Shown here piece by piece: positions 1 to 7,272 of a stretch of DNA of 64,000 bases. A program made the position numbers and the translations under genes. This DNA comes from Flavobacteriaceae bacterium UBA1903 (GTDB taxonomy: Bacteria; Bacteroidota; Bacteroidia; Flavobacteriales; Flavobacteriaceae). The notes under the pieces were generated by a model. The model was not told the DNA's origin. It worked only from the letters and a program-made list of their open reading frames with translations, and did not search any database. Position 1 is the first letter of the stretch. Each line of letters begins with the position of its first letter. The stretch covers positions 7,548 to 71,547 of the forward strand of contig DDGL01000013.1 in assembly GCA_002337605.1 (NCBI GenBank), given 5' to 3'.

Positions 1-95
1 CCACTACGTATTTATCCGCTGTACCAAAATTTTTTTAAATTTAGGAAATTTTAATTTAAGCCGAATGTGACCGCTGTATTATATGCGGTGTTGGC
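1..95 (-). other. attC-like recombination site A (partial)
   Basis: On the minus strand the site opens with a CTGCCAAC-type core (plus-strand GTTGGC at 90-95) followed by an arm containing CATATAATACAGCGG, similar to the same arm of site B. The opposite arm is not visible before position 1, so the site is cut by the window. It closes the cassette carrying the membrane protein at 124-600. Its outer arm reads GTTGGCAGTA on the plus strand, the same ten bases that begin that cassette. Confidence 0.55.
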
Positions 96-123
96 AGTAG
101 TTCTACCTATCAGCTATTTTAAA

Positions 124-600
124 TTAGTCAGTTCTTTTATCCAAGATTTTAGCGATATAATTTAATTGGCTTTTCCTTTCAAAACGATAAAAAGTATAAA
201 AGGTTAAAATTAGAATAATTATGAATGAAATTAATACTAATGTTGCAACACTATTTTTGAAAAATTCAACGCCAAATCCTTTGTCAAAAAGGAAAGATAT
301 TAATAGTACGCTAGGAATAATGATTATAAATAATAACCCAAATGAGTTTAGCTTACTTGATATTTTAATAAGCTCATTATTGTCATCAAAATCGAATTGA
401 AGAATTGGGAAAAAGAGAGGATTATACCAATCAGCACTCCATAACAAAATTCTTTTATCCTGGATATCACCATTTAGCTCTCCAGATCTAGTAAAACAGC
501 TTCTTAAATGATTTATCAAATTACTTTTTCTTTTGTATTTGATAATTTTTTTTATGTCGGATTTTGAAGGTTTGATAATGGTTCTTTTAATTACTGCCAA
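124..600 (-). CDS. Cassette-borne small membrane protein, unknown function
   Basis: I do not recognise this 158-residue protein. The first ~85 residues are polar and basic with a short Trp-rich stretch (LLWSADWYNPLFF). Two hydrophobic segments follow, at about residues 87-105 and 117-137, and the tail is short and charged, so it is probably an inner-membrane protein with cytoplasmic ends. No internal Met lies in the first half. The only visible start is TTG at 598-600, which is part of the GTTGGC core of the preceding attC-like site, so recombination itself would supply the start codon. The next element downstream on its strand is site A. Cassette cargo of this kind is typically unrelated to its neighbours. 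Confidence 0.6.
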   Translation of the reverse strand: MAVIKRTIIKPSKSDIKKIIKYKRKSNLINHLRSCFTRSGELNGDIQDKRILLWSADWYNPLFFPILQFDFDDNNELIKISSKLNSFGLLFIIIIPSVLLISFLFDKGFGVEFFKNSVATLVLISFIIILILTFYTFYRFERKSQLNYIAKILDKRTD

Positions 601-724
601 CGGTTTTGTATATGATACGTTGCGTGGTCTAGCACGTAATTTAGCAAATAAAAACCAGATAGAAAATCCGCGAGGATTTTCGTAAGTAAGCCAGCACTAG
701 CAATGGATTATATACGGTGTTGGC
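596..724 (-). other. attC-like recombination site B
   Basis: Imperfect inverted repeat with terminal GCCAAC (596-601) and GTTGGC (719-724). The arms pair over about 30 bases: GTATATGATACGTTGC on one side against GTATATAATCCATTGC from the other. The centre contains a perfect 8-bp stem, GAAAATCC / GGATTTTC, at 662-669 and 674-681 with a GCGA loop. The length (129 bp), terminal cores and mismatched arms are the hallmarks of an integron attC folded as single-stranded DNA. It separates the cassettes at 730-1257 and 124-600. Confidence 0.68.
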
Positions 725-729
725 AATAG

Positions 730-1245
730 TTATTTTTTTATTCCGCTTTCAAATTCTTTCAGCGATATTTTATTTTTCTTTTTTGTGTATTCTCCGTGAG
801 CAATTCCATTTTCAAAATCAACAGTCAGATAATCAGTCCAACAAGCGAAAAAATCATAATCTCCTTTATTTCCTTCATCAGAGCTGTTTTTAATTTGTAA
901 AGGTGAGATTAAGTAATATTTTCCAACCTCAAAATTCGAGATATATGGTCTACATAAAATTCCGTTGTCGCCCCAAATTTTAATTCGCTTTTTTGATTCA
1001 GTTCCTTTATATTTTTTAATTATTTCAACTGTCATTGAAAAAGGCATTTTTTTATCATATCCGTCAATTTCATAATCCAGAAAATCAGAATATTCAATAA
1101 CTTTTACAAGAGCAACTAATTCATTCCGATTCGATATGACACTAAACGAACAATCTCCTTCGCAATCACAGTCGCAAGCAAATGAGTTGAAAGAAATCAA
1201 CATCATTATCAGAACTAATATTTTCTTTAGATACGGTTTTTTCAT
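730..1245 (-). CDS. Cassette-borne secreted protein, netrin/TIMP-like domain candidate
   Basis: About 171 residues from the ATG at 1243-1245; an in-frame TTG lies at 1255-1257 inside the recombination core, but ATG fits better because it begins a signal peptide (MKKPYLKKILVLIMM, cleavage near SFA|CDCDC). The mature protein starts with a Cys cluster (CDCDCEGDC), then LVALVKVIEY, a later CRPYISNFEVGKYYLIS and FACWTDYL. An N-terminal Cys-x-Cys followed by a beta-rich domain with paired downstream Cys is the pattern of bacterial netrin-like/TIMP-like (NTR) domains. A role in the periplasm or cell surface is likely; function is unknown. It is the middle cassette, between sites C and B. Confidence 0.65.
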   Translation of the reverse strand: MKKPYLKKILVLIMMLISFNSFACDCDCEGDCSFSVISNRNELVALVKVIEYSDFLDYEIDGYDKKMPFSMTVEIIKKYKGTESKKRIKIWGDNGILCRPYISNFEVGKYYLISPLQIKNSSDEGNKGDYDFFACWTDYLTVDFENGIAHGEYTKKKNKISLKEFESGIKK

Positions 1246-1252
1246 AATTATT

Positions 1253-1382
1253 GCCAACGGTCTAGGCTATGATTTCGTTGTGGAATCATTCGCAGGTTTA
1301 TTCCGCCGAAATCCAGCCGTTGATTTATAAATTAAACTTTGATTTAACTCTCTGCCACAATGAATTATAGCCATTGTTAGGC
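1253..1382 (-). other. attC-like recombination site C
   Basis: Imperfect inverted repeat from GCCAAC (1253-1258) to GTTAGGC (1376-1382), 130 bp. One arm reads GGCTATGATTTCGTTGTGG and the reverse complement of the other reads GGCTATAATTCATTGTGG, nearly identical with one extra base and one change. On the minus strand the site begins GCCTAAC, which matches the classical attC outer consensus RYYYAAC. The stretch 1325-1382 also encodes the C-terminus of the upstream cassette protein, so the site overlaps coding sequence. Confidence 0.7.
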
Positions 1383-2410
1383 GCTGGCTTTTCTGAGTAA
1401 TATTCTATATCAAATGTCTTTTCTATTATACCTTCTTTCTCATAAATTAGATTACCATAAGAATCAAATTTTTTAATTTTTTCTTGATAGGATTTGTCTT
1501 TGGTATAGTCAAATTCAGTAAAATCATCCCAATCAGTTCTGACAATCATTTCTGATTCATAAATTAATTTATTTTTTTCGTCGTATTTAAATGTTCTAAC
1601 TAAGCTTTCTGTTAGTTCGGTTTCAATAAAGTCTGGACGATAACGCAATTTTACTTTTGTTACTAAATTACCTCTACTATCATAAAAATAATTTGTTTGG
1701 GACTTAAAGTAATCTATATGAAATTTAAAATCTAAATTTTTACCAAATGCATCTTGATTAAAATGAACCATATTCTTTTCAATTTCTTCAAATCGGCGCA
1801 TGGCCCTTTCAGATTTCTCATTTGGTACTGGAGAAAATTTCATTTCTCTTGCGTAATTAAACTTCTTTATTTTTTTATTATTCTTATTGTATTCGTGAAT
1901 TGTATACTTAAATAACTCATTTTTAGCATTATAAAATTTTTTAGATTTTACTTTTCCAAATTCGGTATACTCCCAAAATATTGATTCTATTGTATTTCCA
2001 TTATTATCGGTCGATATTTTAGATAATAGTTTTTTTTCATTGTTATAATTATAGTCAATATTCTTATCTAAGTGTTTTTCTTGAACAATCTTATTATGTT
2101 TAAAAATAAATTCAGATTCTATAATTTTCTTTCCCTCTTTATTTTTAATTAATCGATAAATAACATTATCGTTTTTATCTGTTACAAAACAGCCCTTTTG
2201 ATATATATCGTTTTCTCTGTCATAATGAGTATATTTTGTAATGCAATTATTATCCTGATAATTTTTTATGTATTTTCTATATGCCCTATTTCGCATATGG
2301 CTCCAAGAATCAATTTCAATTATATTTCCTGATTCATCAAACTTTGTTACAGAGGATAGTTTACCATTAAATGTTTCTCGAATTGATTTTATTTTTCCTT
2401 TGTAGTTCAT
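1325..2410 (-). CDS. Cassette-borne YD/RHS-like repeat protein
   Basis: About 361 residues from the ATG at 2408-2410. A longer frame reaches back to 2446, but that part runs through the candidate attI and the recombinase tail, so I chose the internal ATG. The protein is made of degenerate repeats of the form FDESGNIIE, TDKNDNVIY, YDSRGNLVTK, FDSYGNLIYEKE, which resemble YD/RHS-type or MORN-like beta repeats. No signal peptide or membrane segment is visible. The last ~20 residues (from PAPNNGYNSL) are encoded by attC-like site C. This is the cassette nearest the recombinase, normally the most recently captured. Function unknown; very AT-rich. Confidence 0.65.
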   Translation of the reverse strand: MNYKGKIKSIRETFNGKLSSVTKFDESGNIIEIDSWSHMRNRAYRKYIKNYQDNNCITKYTHYDRENDIYQKGCFVTDKNDNVIYRLIKNKEGKKIIESEFIFKHNKIVQEKHLDKNIDYNYNNEKKLLSKISTDNNGNTIESIFWEYTEFGKVKSKKFYNAKNELFKYTIHEYNKNNKKIKKFNYAREMKFSPVPNEKSERAMRRFEEIEKNMVHFNQDAFGKNLDFKFHIDYFKSQTNYFYDSRGNLVTKVKLRYRPDFIETELTESLVRTFKYDEKNKLIYESEMIVRTDWDDFTEFDYTKDKSYQEKIKKFDSYGNLIYEKEGIIEKTFDIEYYSEKPAPNNGYNSLWQRVKSKFNL

Positions 2411-2422
2411 TTTTTTGCTTGC

Positions 2423-2465
2423 GCCTAACTGGTTATATCCACACAAATATATACGTTTATCCGCT
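2423..2465 (-). other. Candidate attI (primary integration site)
   Basis: On the minus strand the recombinase stop codon is followed within ~30 bases by TGTGTGGATATAACCAG and then GTTAGGC (2423-2429), where the first cassette begins. There is no matching outer arm on the recombinase side, as expected of an attI rather than an attC. Here it lies beyond the 3' end of the recombinase gene, unlike class 1 integrons where attI is next to the 5' end. The assignment rests on position and the core sequence only. Confidence 0.5.
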
Positions 2466-3629
2466 AATGTTATCTGAAAACGGAAGTTTTAATACCTCTT
2501 TATCCCGCTTGGCAAGCTCCTGTAAAGCAGTGTCCAGGGGACTCTGTATCTGTAAGAGATCCTTCCTCGCTACGTGTGTATAGATCATAGTAGTCTCTGG
2601 TTTCGAATGCCCCAGTAAATCCTGTACATACCGCAAACCCACCCCGTTTTCAATTAAATGCGTGGCATAACTGTGGCGCAAGGTGTGTGGGGTTACAGTT
2701 TTTTTAATACCCGCTGCTTTACAATACCTTTTTAAAAATTGCCGAATACTCCCTGCACTATAAGGACCGCCTTTAGGGTTCTCTATAAAATATTGTTTCG
2801 GTCGATAGGTTGTATAATAATTTTTTAACAATCCTATAAACCCTTCCGCAAGCACCACAACACGGTCTTTTCTCCCCTTTCCTTGTTTCACCACCAGCTG
2901 TCTGCGATCTATATCTATGCTGTGCAATTTTAAAGAAATCAATTCGCCAATGCGTAACCCACTACTGTACAACAATGCCAGCGCAGCTCTGTGTTTTAAG
3001 TTTTTTGCTACGCGTAGTAGCTCCAGTACTTCCTCTTTACTTAATACCGTTGGTAAATACCGTGACTTATAAGGTCTTTGTAGGGCATCTATATCAATTT
3101 TGCTGTCAAGATGTAAAGTAGCAAGATGTTTTATTGCGCTAATAAGCTGTCTATGAGTGCTTATTTTATAATGTTTATCTCGCACCTGTTGCTCGACAAA
3201 AAGCCGGACATCTTCATTGGTTACATCAGGCAAAGGCCTTTCACCTAAAAACAGAAAAAAATTATTTATAAAAACACTGTAGTTTTCTATCGTACTTTTA
3301 CTAAGGCGCAACCCGACCAGATAATTTTTATACACCTCAATGGGGGTATGTGTAAACTCGTTTTGTGGCACAATGGCTGGTACAGAGGTTTTATTGGAGG
3401 TATGGCCCAGAGAGGGATCCATGGAAACAGCAATTCCTTTTTCTGAAAGCGTTTGTTTAAGCGCTTGTACATGCCACTGCTCCGCAAAAACGTAATAGCA
3501 TTTATGGGTAGCCGAATAACGGACATTCTGTAGCTGCTTTACAAGCTTTTTTACGTGTACATGGTAGGTAAACAAGATAGCATAGCACGCTTCCCCTTTG
3601 TGGGTAAGAGGTTTAATAGTGACATTCAC
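2457..3629 (-). CDS. Tyrosine recombinase/integrase (XerC/D-IntI type)
   Basis: A 390-residue site-specific recombinase. Residues 1-90 form an extra N-terminal region not found in plain XerC/D; about 95-175 is the SAM-like core-binding domain; 190-370 is the catalytic domain. All catalytic residues are present: Arg226 (SSGLRIGEL), Lys251 (GKGRKD), His315-x-x-Arg318 (HTLRHSY), His341 (LLGHS) and nucleophile Tyr350 (MIYTHV). The end, YTHV followed by SPLD, recalls integron integrases, but the ~16-residue insertion that defines IntI before the HTLRHS motif is absent. The gene runs straight into the candidate attI and the cassette array, so it is the probable enzyme for cassette capture. A Xer-related transposon or phage integrase is the alternative. 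Confidence 0.88.
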   Translation of the reverse strand: MNVTIKPLTHKGEACYAILFTYHVHVKKLVKQLQNVRYSATHKCYYVFAEQWHVQALKQTLSEKGIAVSMDPSLGHTSNKTSVPAIVPQNEFTHTPIEVYKNYLVGLRLSKSTIENYSVFINNFFLFLGERPLPDVTNEDVRLFVEQQVRDKHYKISTHRQLISAIKHLATLHLDSKIDIDALQRPYKSRYLPTVLSKEEVLELLRVAKNLKHRAALALLYSSGLRIGELISLKLHSIDIDRRQLVVKQGKGRKDRVVVLAEGFIGLLKNYYTTYRPKQYFIENPKGGPYSAGSIRQFLKRYCKAAGIKKTVTPHTLRHSYATHLIENGVGLRYVQDLLGHSKPETTMIYTHVARKDLLQIQSPLDTALQELAKRDKEVLKLPFSDNISG

Positions 3630-3786
3630 GACAAAGTAAAATTAATAGGGGAGCCTTGTAAAGATAAGGAAATTAGGCACATAAAAAATGTATGCCACGA
3701 ACTAAAGCTAAATTATTACCCTTTACCCTTCATACTTCACTCACAAGTGTTTTTTGTGTTGTGTACTTCTGTTAGTCAATTGGCTT

Positions 3787-4464
3787 TTAATCTTCAGCTA
3801 AGGGTGAAATCATGATGTGCGCTCTATGGGTTCCCGGGTTCATGATCCAGGGATGATTAGAGCCTATAGGTCTTTCGGGAAGTCCTGTAGATTCTGAAGT
3901 TGCAAATGGTAAATAGACTACGTAGCGGTATTGGGCTCCTGCTACTTTAGAAGTTTCGGGATCGTACAATTCACCCTCTCCAAAATAAATATGCAGGGTA
4001 GCTCCGGGTTTTCCCATATCCAGCTTACCCGCTTTTGCTTCGGCTTCCCGAATATCAAAGATCTCTGCCCCCGTTTTTCCCTCTTTTTTAAGTTCTCGTC
4101 CTCTGGCCATAAAAGGCTCCAGATCCTTATGGTAGCAGGCTGCACTAAAACCGATTTTAGTAGGGTCGTCTGCCAGTACAATAAACTCGTTGTCTCCTTC
4201 TCGAAGGGTTACAAAATCACCAGCCATATTATACCCTATAACTTTGCACCCTGCTCTGTCTTCTTTGGGAGCAGCTAGTAACGCGGTTGCGATTAAAGCT
4301 TCGTCCGTTTTAATAGGAACTAACTGTGTAGTAGCATCCTGCGCAGTGCTGTCCTTTACAGTTGTAGGTACAGAAGAATCATCTACTGTTTTTTTATTTT
4401 TGTCCGTAGAATTACAAGAAATTAAAATTCCTATAAAGACCAATGCTGCAATAGTATGTTTCAT
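3787..4464 (-). CDS. Putative lipoprotein, unknown function
   Basis: About 225 residues from ATG 4462-4464; a frame extending to 4500 would put polar residues before the signal peptide, so the internal Met is preferred. The N-terminus (MKHTIAALVFIGILISC) is a lipoprotein signal with the lipidated Cys near residue 17, followed by a Ser/Thr/Asp-rich linker. The remainder is a soluble periplasmic or outer-membrane-facing domain with GCKVIGYNMAGDFVTL and a conserved-looking end, NHPWIMNPGTHRAHIMIS, that I cannot place in a named family. It stands alone between the recombinase and recG. Confidence 0.7.
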   Translation of the reverse strand: MKHTIAALVFIGILISCNSTDKNKKTVDDSSVPTTVKDSTAQDATTQLVPIKTDEALIATALLAAPKEDRAGCKVIGYNMAGDFVTLREGDNEFIVLADDPTKIGFSAACYHKDLEPFMARGRELKKEGKTGAEIFDIREAEAKAGKLDMGKPGATLHIYFGEGELYDPETSKVAGAQYRYVVYLPFATSESTGLPERPIGSNHPWIMNPGTHRAHIMISPLAED

Positions 4465-4685
4465 GATGTAGTAGTTTTTTGTGTTATGAGTATGAACCAC
4501 AACGATTCTAAATGGCTCGTAGCGAGTTAAAAGGTACTGAATTTTCGATCTAACACAGAGCGAATTTTCAAAATTTTCGTAGCCTCTTTTTTCGAATGCG
4601 CTAAAAAATCAATGGCATTGTCCTCGCAAGGCAACAAAATTTAAAAGCAATCTACAGGTAACACTGAAATGAACAATCTTAAGCT

Positions 4686-7226
4686 TTAACTAATGTAATT
4701 CCAGATATTCTTAAACTTCACCAACTGCGCAAAGGTGTTCTTAATAGGCTGATTTTCTATAGCTGAAAGATTTGGGTCTGCTTTTAAAGTTTGTAGCGCG
4801 TAACTACGGGCTATTTTTAAGATCTCGGTGTCTTTGATGATATCTGCGATTCGTAAATTGAGTACGCCACTCTGTTGAGTGCCCATGAGGTCTCCCGGGC
4901 CACGTAGCTTTAGATCTACCTCACTTATTTCAAAGCCGTCGCTGGTGCGTACCATGGTTTCCAGACGGGTTTTTGCGTCGGTACTTAGTTTATGGCTGGT
5001 CATTAAAATGCAATAACTCTGCTCGGCACCTCGTCCCACACGGCCCCGAAGCTGGTGGAGTTGAGAGAGCCCAAAACGTTCGGCGCTTTCTATGATCATC
5101 ACAGAGGCATTAGGGACGTTTACTCCAACCTCTATTACGGTAGTAGCGACCATGATCTGAGTTTCACCACGTACAAAGCGATCCATTTCGTAGTCTTTAT
5201 CGGCTGGTTTCATCTGGCCGTGTACAATGGAGATCTGGTACTTCGGCTGCGGAAAATCCCGAACAATACTTTCATACCCATCCATTAGGTCTTTATAATC
5301 CAGCGCCTCACTTTCCTGAATAAGCGGATACACGATATAAACTTGCCGTCCTTTTTCAATTTCGTCACGGATAAAACGGAATACTTTTAAACGGTTGGCA
5401 TCATACCGATGCACGGTGGTAATTTCTTTTCGCCCGGGCGGAAGTTCGTCAATAACGCTTATATCCAGATCGCCATATACACTCATAGCAAGGGTGCGGG
5501 GGATAGGGGTAGCGGTCATCACCAGAATGTGTGGTGGTATAGCCCCTCCAACCTCCCCTGAGGGGAGGCTTTTAAGAGTCTTCTCAATAGTTTGCAATGT
5601 AGTATCTATAGCACCAATTACTTCATCATTTGTAAAGCGTATTGTTTTAAACCCTAACTCTTTTAAGATTTGGGTTCTCAATGCATCGGCCTCTTTTTGC
5701 TCAGGGGTGTGGTGATAACCTCCATCTATTTCAACTACTAGCCTTTTTTCAAGGGAAACAAAATCGACGATGAATTCATCTATAATATGTTGTCTTCTAA
5801 ATTTATAACCAATTTTTTTAGTTCTTAGAGCCTCCCATAAAATTGTTTCAGCCTGAGTGGGTTGCTTTTTGTTTTGTTGTTGCAGTTCTTTCAGTAATTT
5901 ATAAGAAGAGGGTCGAGCTGTCATATACTTTTTACGTACGGCTATAGCTTCCTCCCTCAGGGAGGACTGAGGTGGGCCTCCCTTATGCCATAACTTGCTT
6001 CGTTGCGCAACGCCAAAACGGTGCTGCTCGTCTATAATGGCGAGGCCTAGATTGTTAAATTTCACCTTGTCTTCCAACAACGCATGGGTGCCAACAAGCA
6101 GTTGCAATTCGCCACTTTCTAAGCTTTCATGAAGTTCCCGACGTTGTGAGGTAGTGCTGGAGCCCGTGAGTAAGGAAATGCTGATGTTTAAAGGACTACA
6201 TAACTCCAGTAATCCATTATAATGCTGGGTGGCTAAAATTTCAGTAGGCGCCATTAAACAGGCCTGGAATCCGTTGTCGAGTGCCAGGAGCATTGCCATA
6301 AACGCTACAATGGTTTTTCCGGAACCTACGTCCCCCTGTAACAAGCGGTTCATTTGTGCGTTGCTTCCCAGATCTGCCCGTATTTCTTTTAAAACACGTT
6401 TTTGTGCTTCGGTTAACTGAAAGGGGAGGTGTTTGCTGAAAAACGTATTAAAATAGTCGCCCACTACTTCAAACGGATGGCCTTTTATTTTCGATTTATG
6501 CAGCATATTCTTCCGAAGTAACTGTAACTGAATGTAAAACAATTCTTCAAATTTCAGTCTGTATTGAGCACGGGCTAGAAGTTCGGCACTTTGCGGAAAA
6601 TGAATGTTGAACAACGCTTCATTTTTGGGCAGCAATTTTAGCGCTTGCAAAATGGGTGCCGATAAACTTTCAGCAAAGGCATTTTTGGTTTCCGTAAACA
6701 ATTGCTGCATCAAACTGTTGATGACCTTGTTGGTGATCCCGCTGTTTCCTAGTTTTTCGGTGGAAGGATAGACGGGTTGCATCGCAGATCGAAGGCTTTG
6801 CTCATGGGTTGCGAGCAATTCCAGTTCAGGATGTGGCATAGAGCAGGTGCCGTTGTACCAATTGGTCTTTCCGAAAATCACATAGGGCGTGTTCAGTTTT
6901 AAATTTTCCCGGATCCATTTATGTCCCCGAAACCAGACCAGCTCCATGACTCCTGTTTCATCGCGAAAGGTGGCTACCAGACGTTTTCCGCGTTTTTGCT
7001 CTACGGTTTTTAAATGTGTGATCTTGCCCACCACCTGAACCTCGGCACTGGATTGTTGCAACTGGCCAATTTTATAATACTGCGTACGATCCAGATAGCG
7101 GTTGGGGTAAAGGTTTAGTAAATCCTGAAACGTAAATATTCCCAGCTCTTTTTTCAGCAGATCGGCACGGTTAGGGCCCACGCCTTTAAGGTAATCTATA
7201 GGGGTTTGCAGGAAATTAGGATTCAT
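4686..7226 (-). CDS. recG: ATP-dependent DNA helicase RecG with inserted DUF559 nuclease domain
   Basis: RecG remodels stalled forks and Holliday junctions. The N-terminal wedge/OB region (about 1-265), helicase motif I (GDVGSGKT, 298-305), motif II (DEQH, 399-402), motif III (TAT, ~571-573) and the RecG-specific C-terminal part (GRVGRGAEQS, GPGDLMGTQQSG) are all present. The protein is 846 residues against ~700 for the family. The excess is an in-frame block at about residues 416-563 that encodes a DUF559/Vsr-like endonuclease domain and is bounded by palindromic DNA. The frame is intact on both sides, so a full-length chimera can be made. Whether helicase activity survives an insertion between motifs II and III is unknown. 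Confidence 0.93.
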   Translation of the reverse strand: MNPNFLQTPIDYLKGVGPNRADLLKKELGIFTFQDLLNLYPNRYLDRTQYYKIGQLQQSSAEVQVVGKITHLKTVEQKRGKRLVATFRDETGVMELVWFRGHKWIRENLKLNTPYVIFGKTNWYNGTCSMPHPELELLATHEQSLRSAMQPVYPSTEKLGNSGITNKVINSLMQQLFTETKNAFAESLSAPILQALKLLPKNEALFNIHFPQSAELLARAQYRLKFEELFYIQLQLLRKNMLHKSKIKGHPFEVVGDYFNTFFSKHLPFQLTEAQKRVLKEIRADLGSNAQMNRLLQGDVGSGKTIVAFMAMLLALDNGFQACLMAPTEILATQHYNGLLELCSPLNISISLLTGSSTTSQRRELHESLESGELQLLVGTHALLEDKVKFNNLGLAIIDEQHRFGVAQRSKLWHKGGPPQSSLREEAIAVRKKYMTARPSSYKLLKELQQQNKKQPTQAETILWEALRTKKIGYKFRRQHIIDEFIVDFVSLEKRLVVEIDGGYHHTPEQKEADALRTQILKELGFKTIRFTNDEVIGAIDTTLQTIEKTLKSLPSGEVGGAIPPHILVMTATPIPRTLAMSVYGDLDISVIDELPPGRKEITTVHRYDANRLKVFRFIRDEIEKGRQVYIVYPLIQESEALDYKDLMDGYESIVRDFPQPKYQISIVHGQMKPADKDYEMDRFVRGETQIMVATTVIEVGVNVPNASVMIIESAERFGLSQLHQLRGRVGRGAEQSYCILMTSHKLSTDAKTRLETMVRTSDGFEISEVDLKLRGPGDLMGTQQSGVLNLRIADIIKDTEILKIARSYALQTLKADPNLSAIENQPIKNTFAQLVKFKNIWNYIS
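5552..5568. repeat. Palindrome at one end of the DUF559 element
   Basis: CCTCCCCTGAGGGGAGG, a 7-bp stem around TGA. It is much richer in GC than the surrounding sequence and encodes the SLPSGEVGG stretch of the RecG chimera. Confidence 0.8.
5951..5965. repeat. Palindrome at the other end of the DUF559 element
   Basis: CCTCCCTCAGGGAGG, a 6-bp stem around TCA, the partner of the palindrome at 5552-5568 in inverted arrangement. It encodes the SSLREEA stretch of the RecG chimera. Confidence 0.8.
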
Positions 7227-7272
7227 AGGACGAAAATACTTAAATTGGCAGAACTATTGATTGTGACTTTCT

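Larger units (their letters stand above)
1..3629 (-). mobile_element. Integron-like gene cassette array with its tyrosine recombinase
   Basis: On the minus strand a tyrosine recombinase gene is followed by three single-gene cassettes, each ending in a ~130-bp imperfect inverted repeat with GCCTAAC/GTTAGGC or GCCAAC/GTTGGC termini (sites at 1253-1382, 596-724 and one cut by the window start at 1-95). A lone half-site, GTTAGGC on the minus strand at 2423-2429, lies between the recombinase stop and the first cassette and is the candidate attI. All cassette genes share the recombinase's orientation, and they are visibly more AT-rich and richer in Lys/Asn/Ile than the flanking chromosome. The array continues beyond position 1. 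Calling it an integron is an inference: the layout and site structure fit, but the recombinase lacks the IntI-specific insertion. Confidence 0.72.
5538..5985 (-). mobile_element. Palindrome-bounded DUF559 nuclease element inserted in recG
   Basis: A block of about 440 bp lies in the recG frame. Its ends are imperfect inverted copies of a GC-rich module with hairpins CCTCCCCTGAGGGGAGG (5552-5568) and CCTCCCTCAGGGAGG (5951-5965), each followed outward by CC(C/A)CCTC-like sequence. Translated, it gives QAETILWEAL, a KFRRQH stretch, FIVDF, LVVEIDGGYHH and GFKTIRFTNDEV. This is the DUF559 pattern of the PD-(D/E)XK fold, with probable catalytic residues Asp488, Glu499 and Asp501 in the fusion numbering. 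An internal ATG at 5922-5924 could start a free-standing nuclease. Exact boundaries and any target duplication cannot be fixed without an uninterrupted recG relative. Confidence 0.78.

Noticed and set aside
1..25. Similarity between the first bases of the window and the recombinase 3' end (TTATCCGCT plus ACGT)
   Set aside because: Only about nine bases match in one run; it may be part of the truncated site A, and a second attI cannot be claimed.
1253..1382. Reading the array's inverted repeats as Rho-independent terminators
   Set aside because: They are ~130 bp, have mismatched arms, no T-run, and carry recombination-type cores, so the attC-like reading fits better.
2411..2446. Upstream extension of the first cassette gene
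   Set aside because: Those 12 codons would lie in the candidate attI, and the next Met gives a normal start.
5540..5985. Treating the RecG insertion as an intein
   Set aside because: There is no N-terminal Cys/Ser block or C-terminal HN motif, and the ends are palindromic DNA; the content is DUF559.
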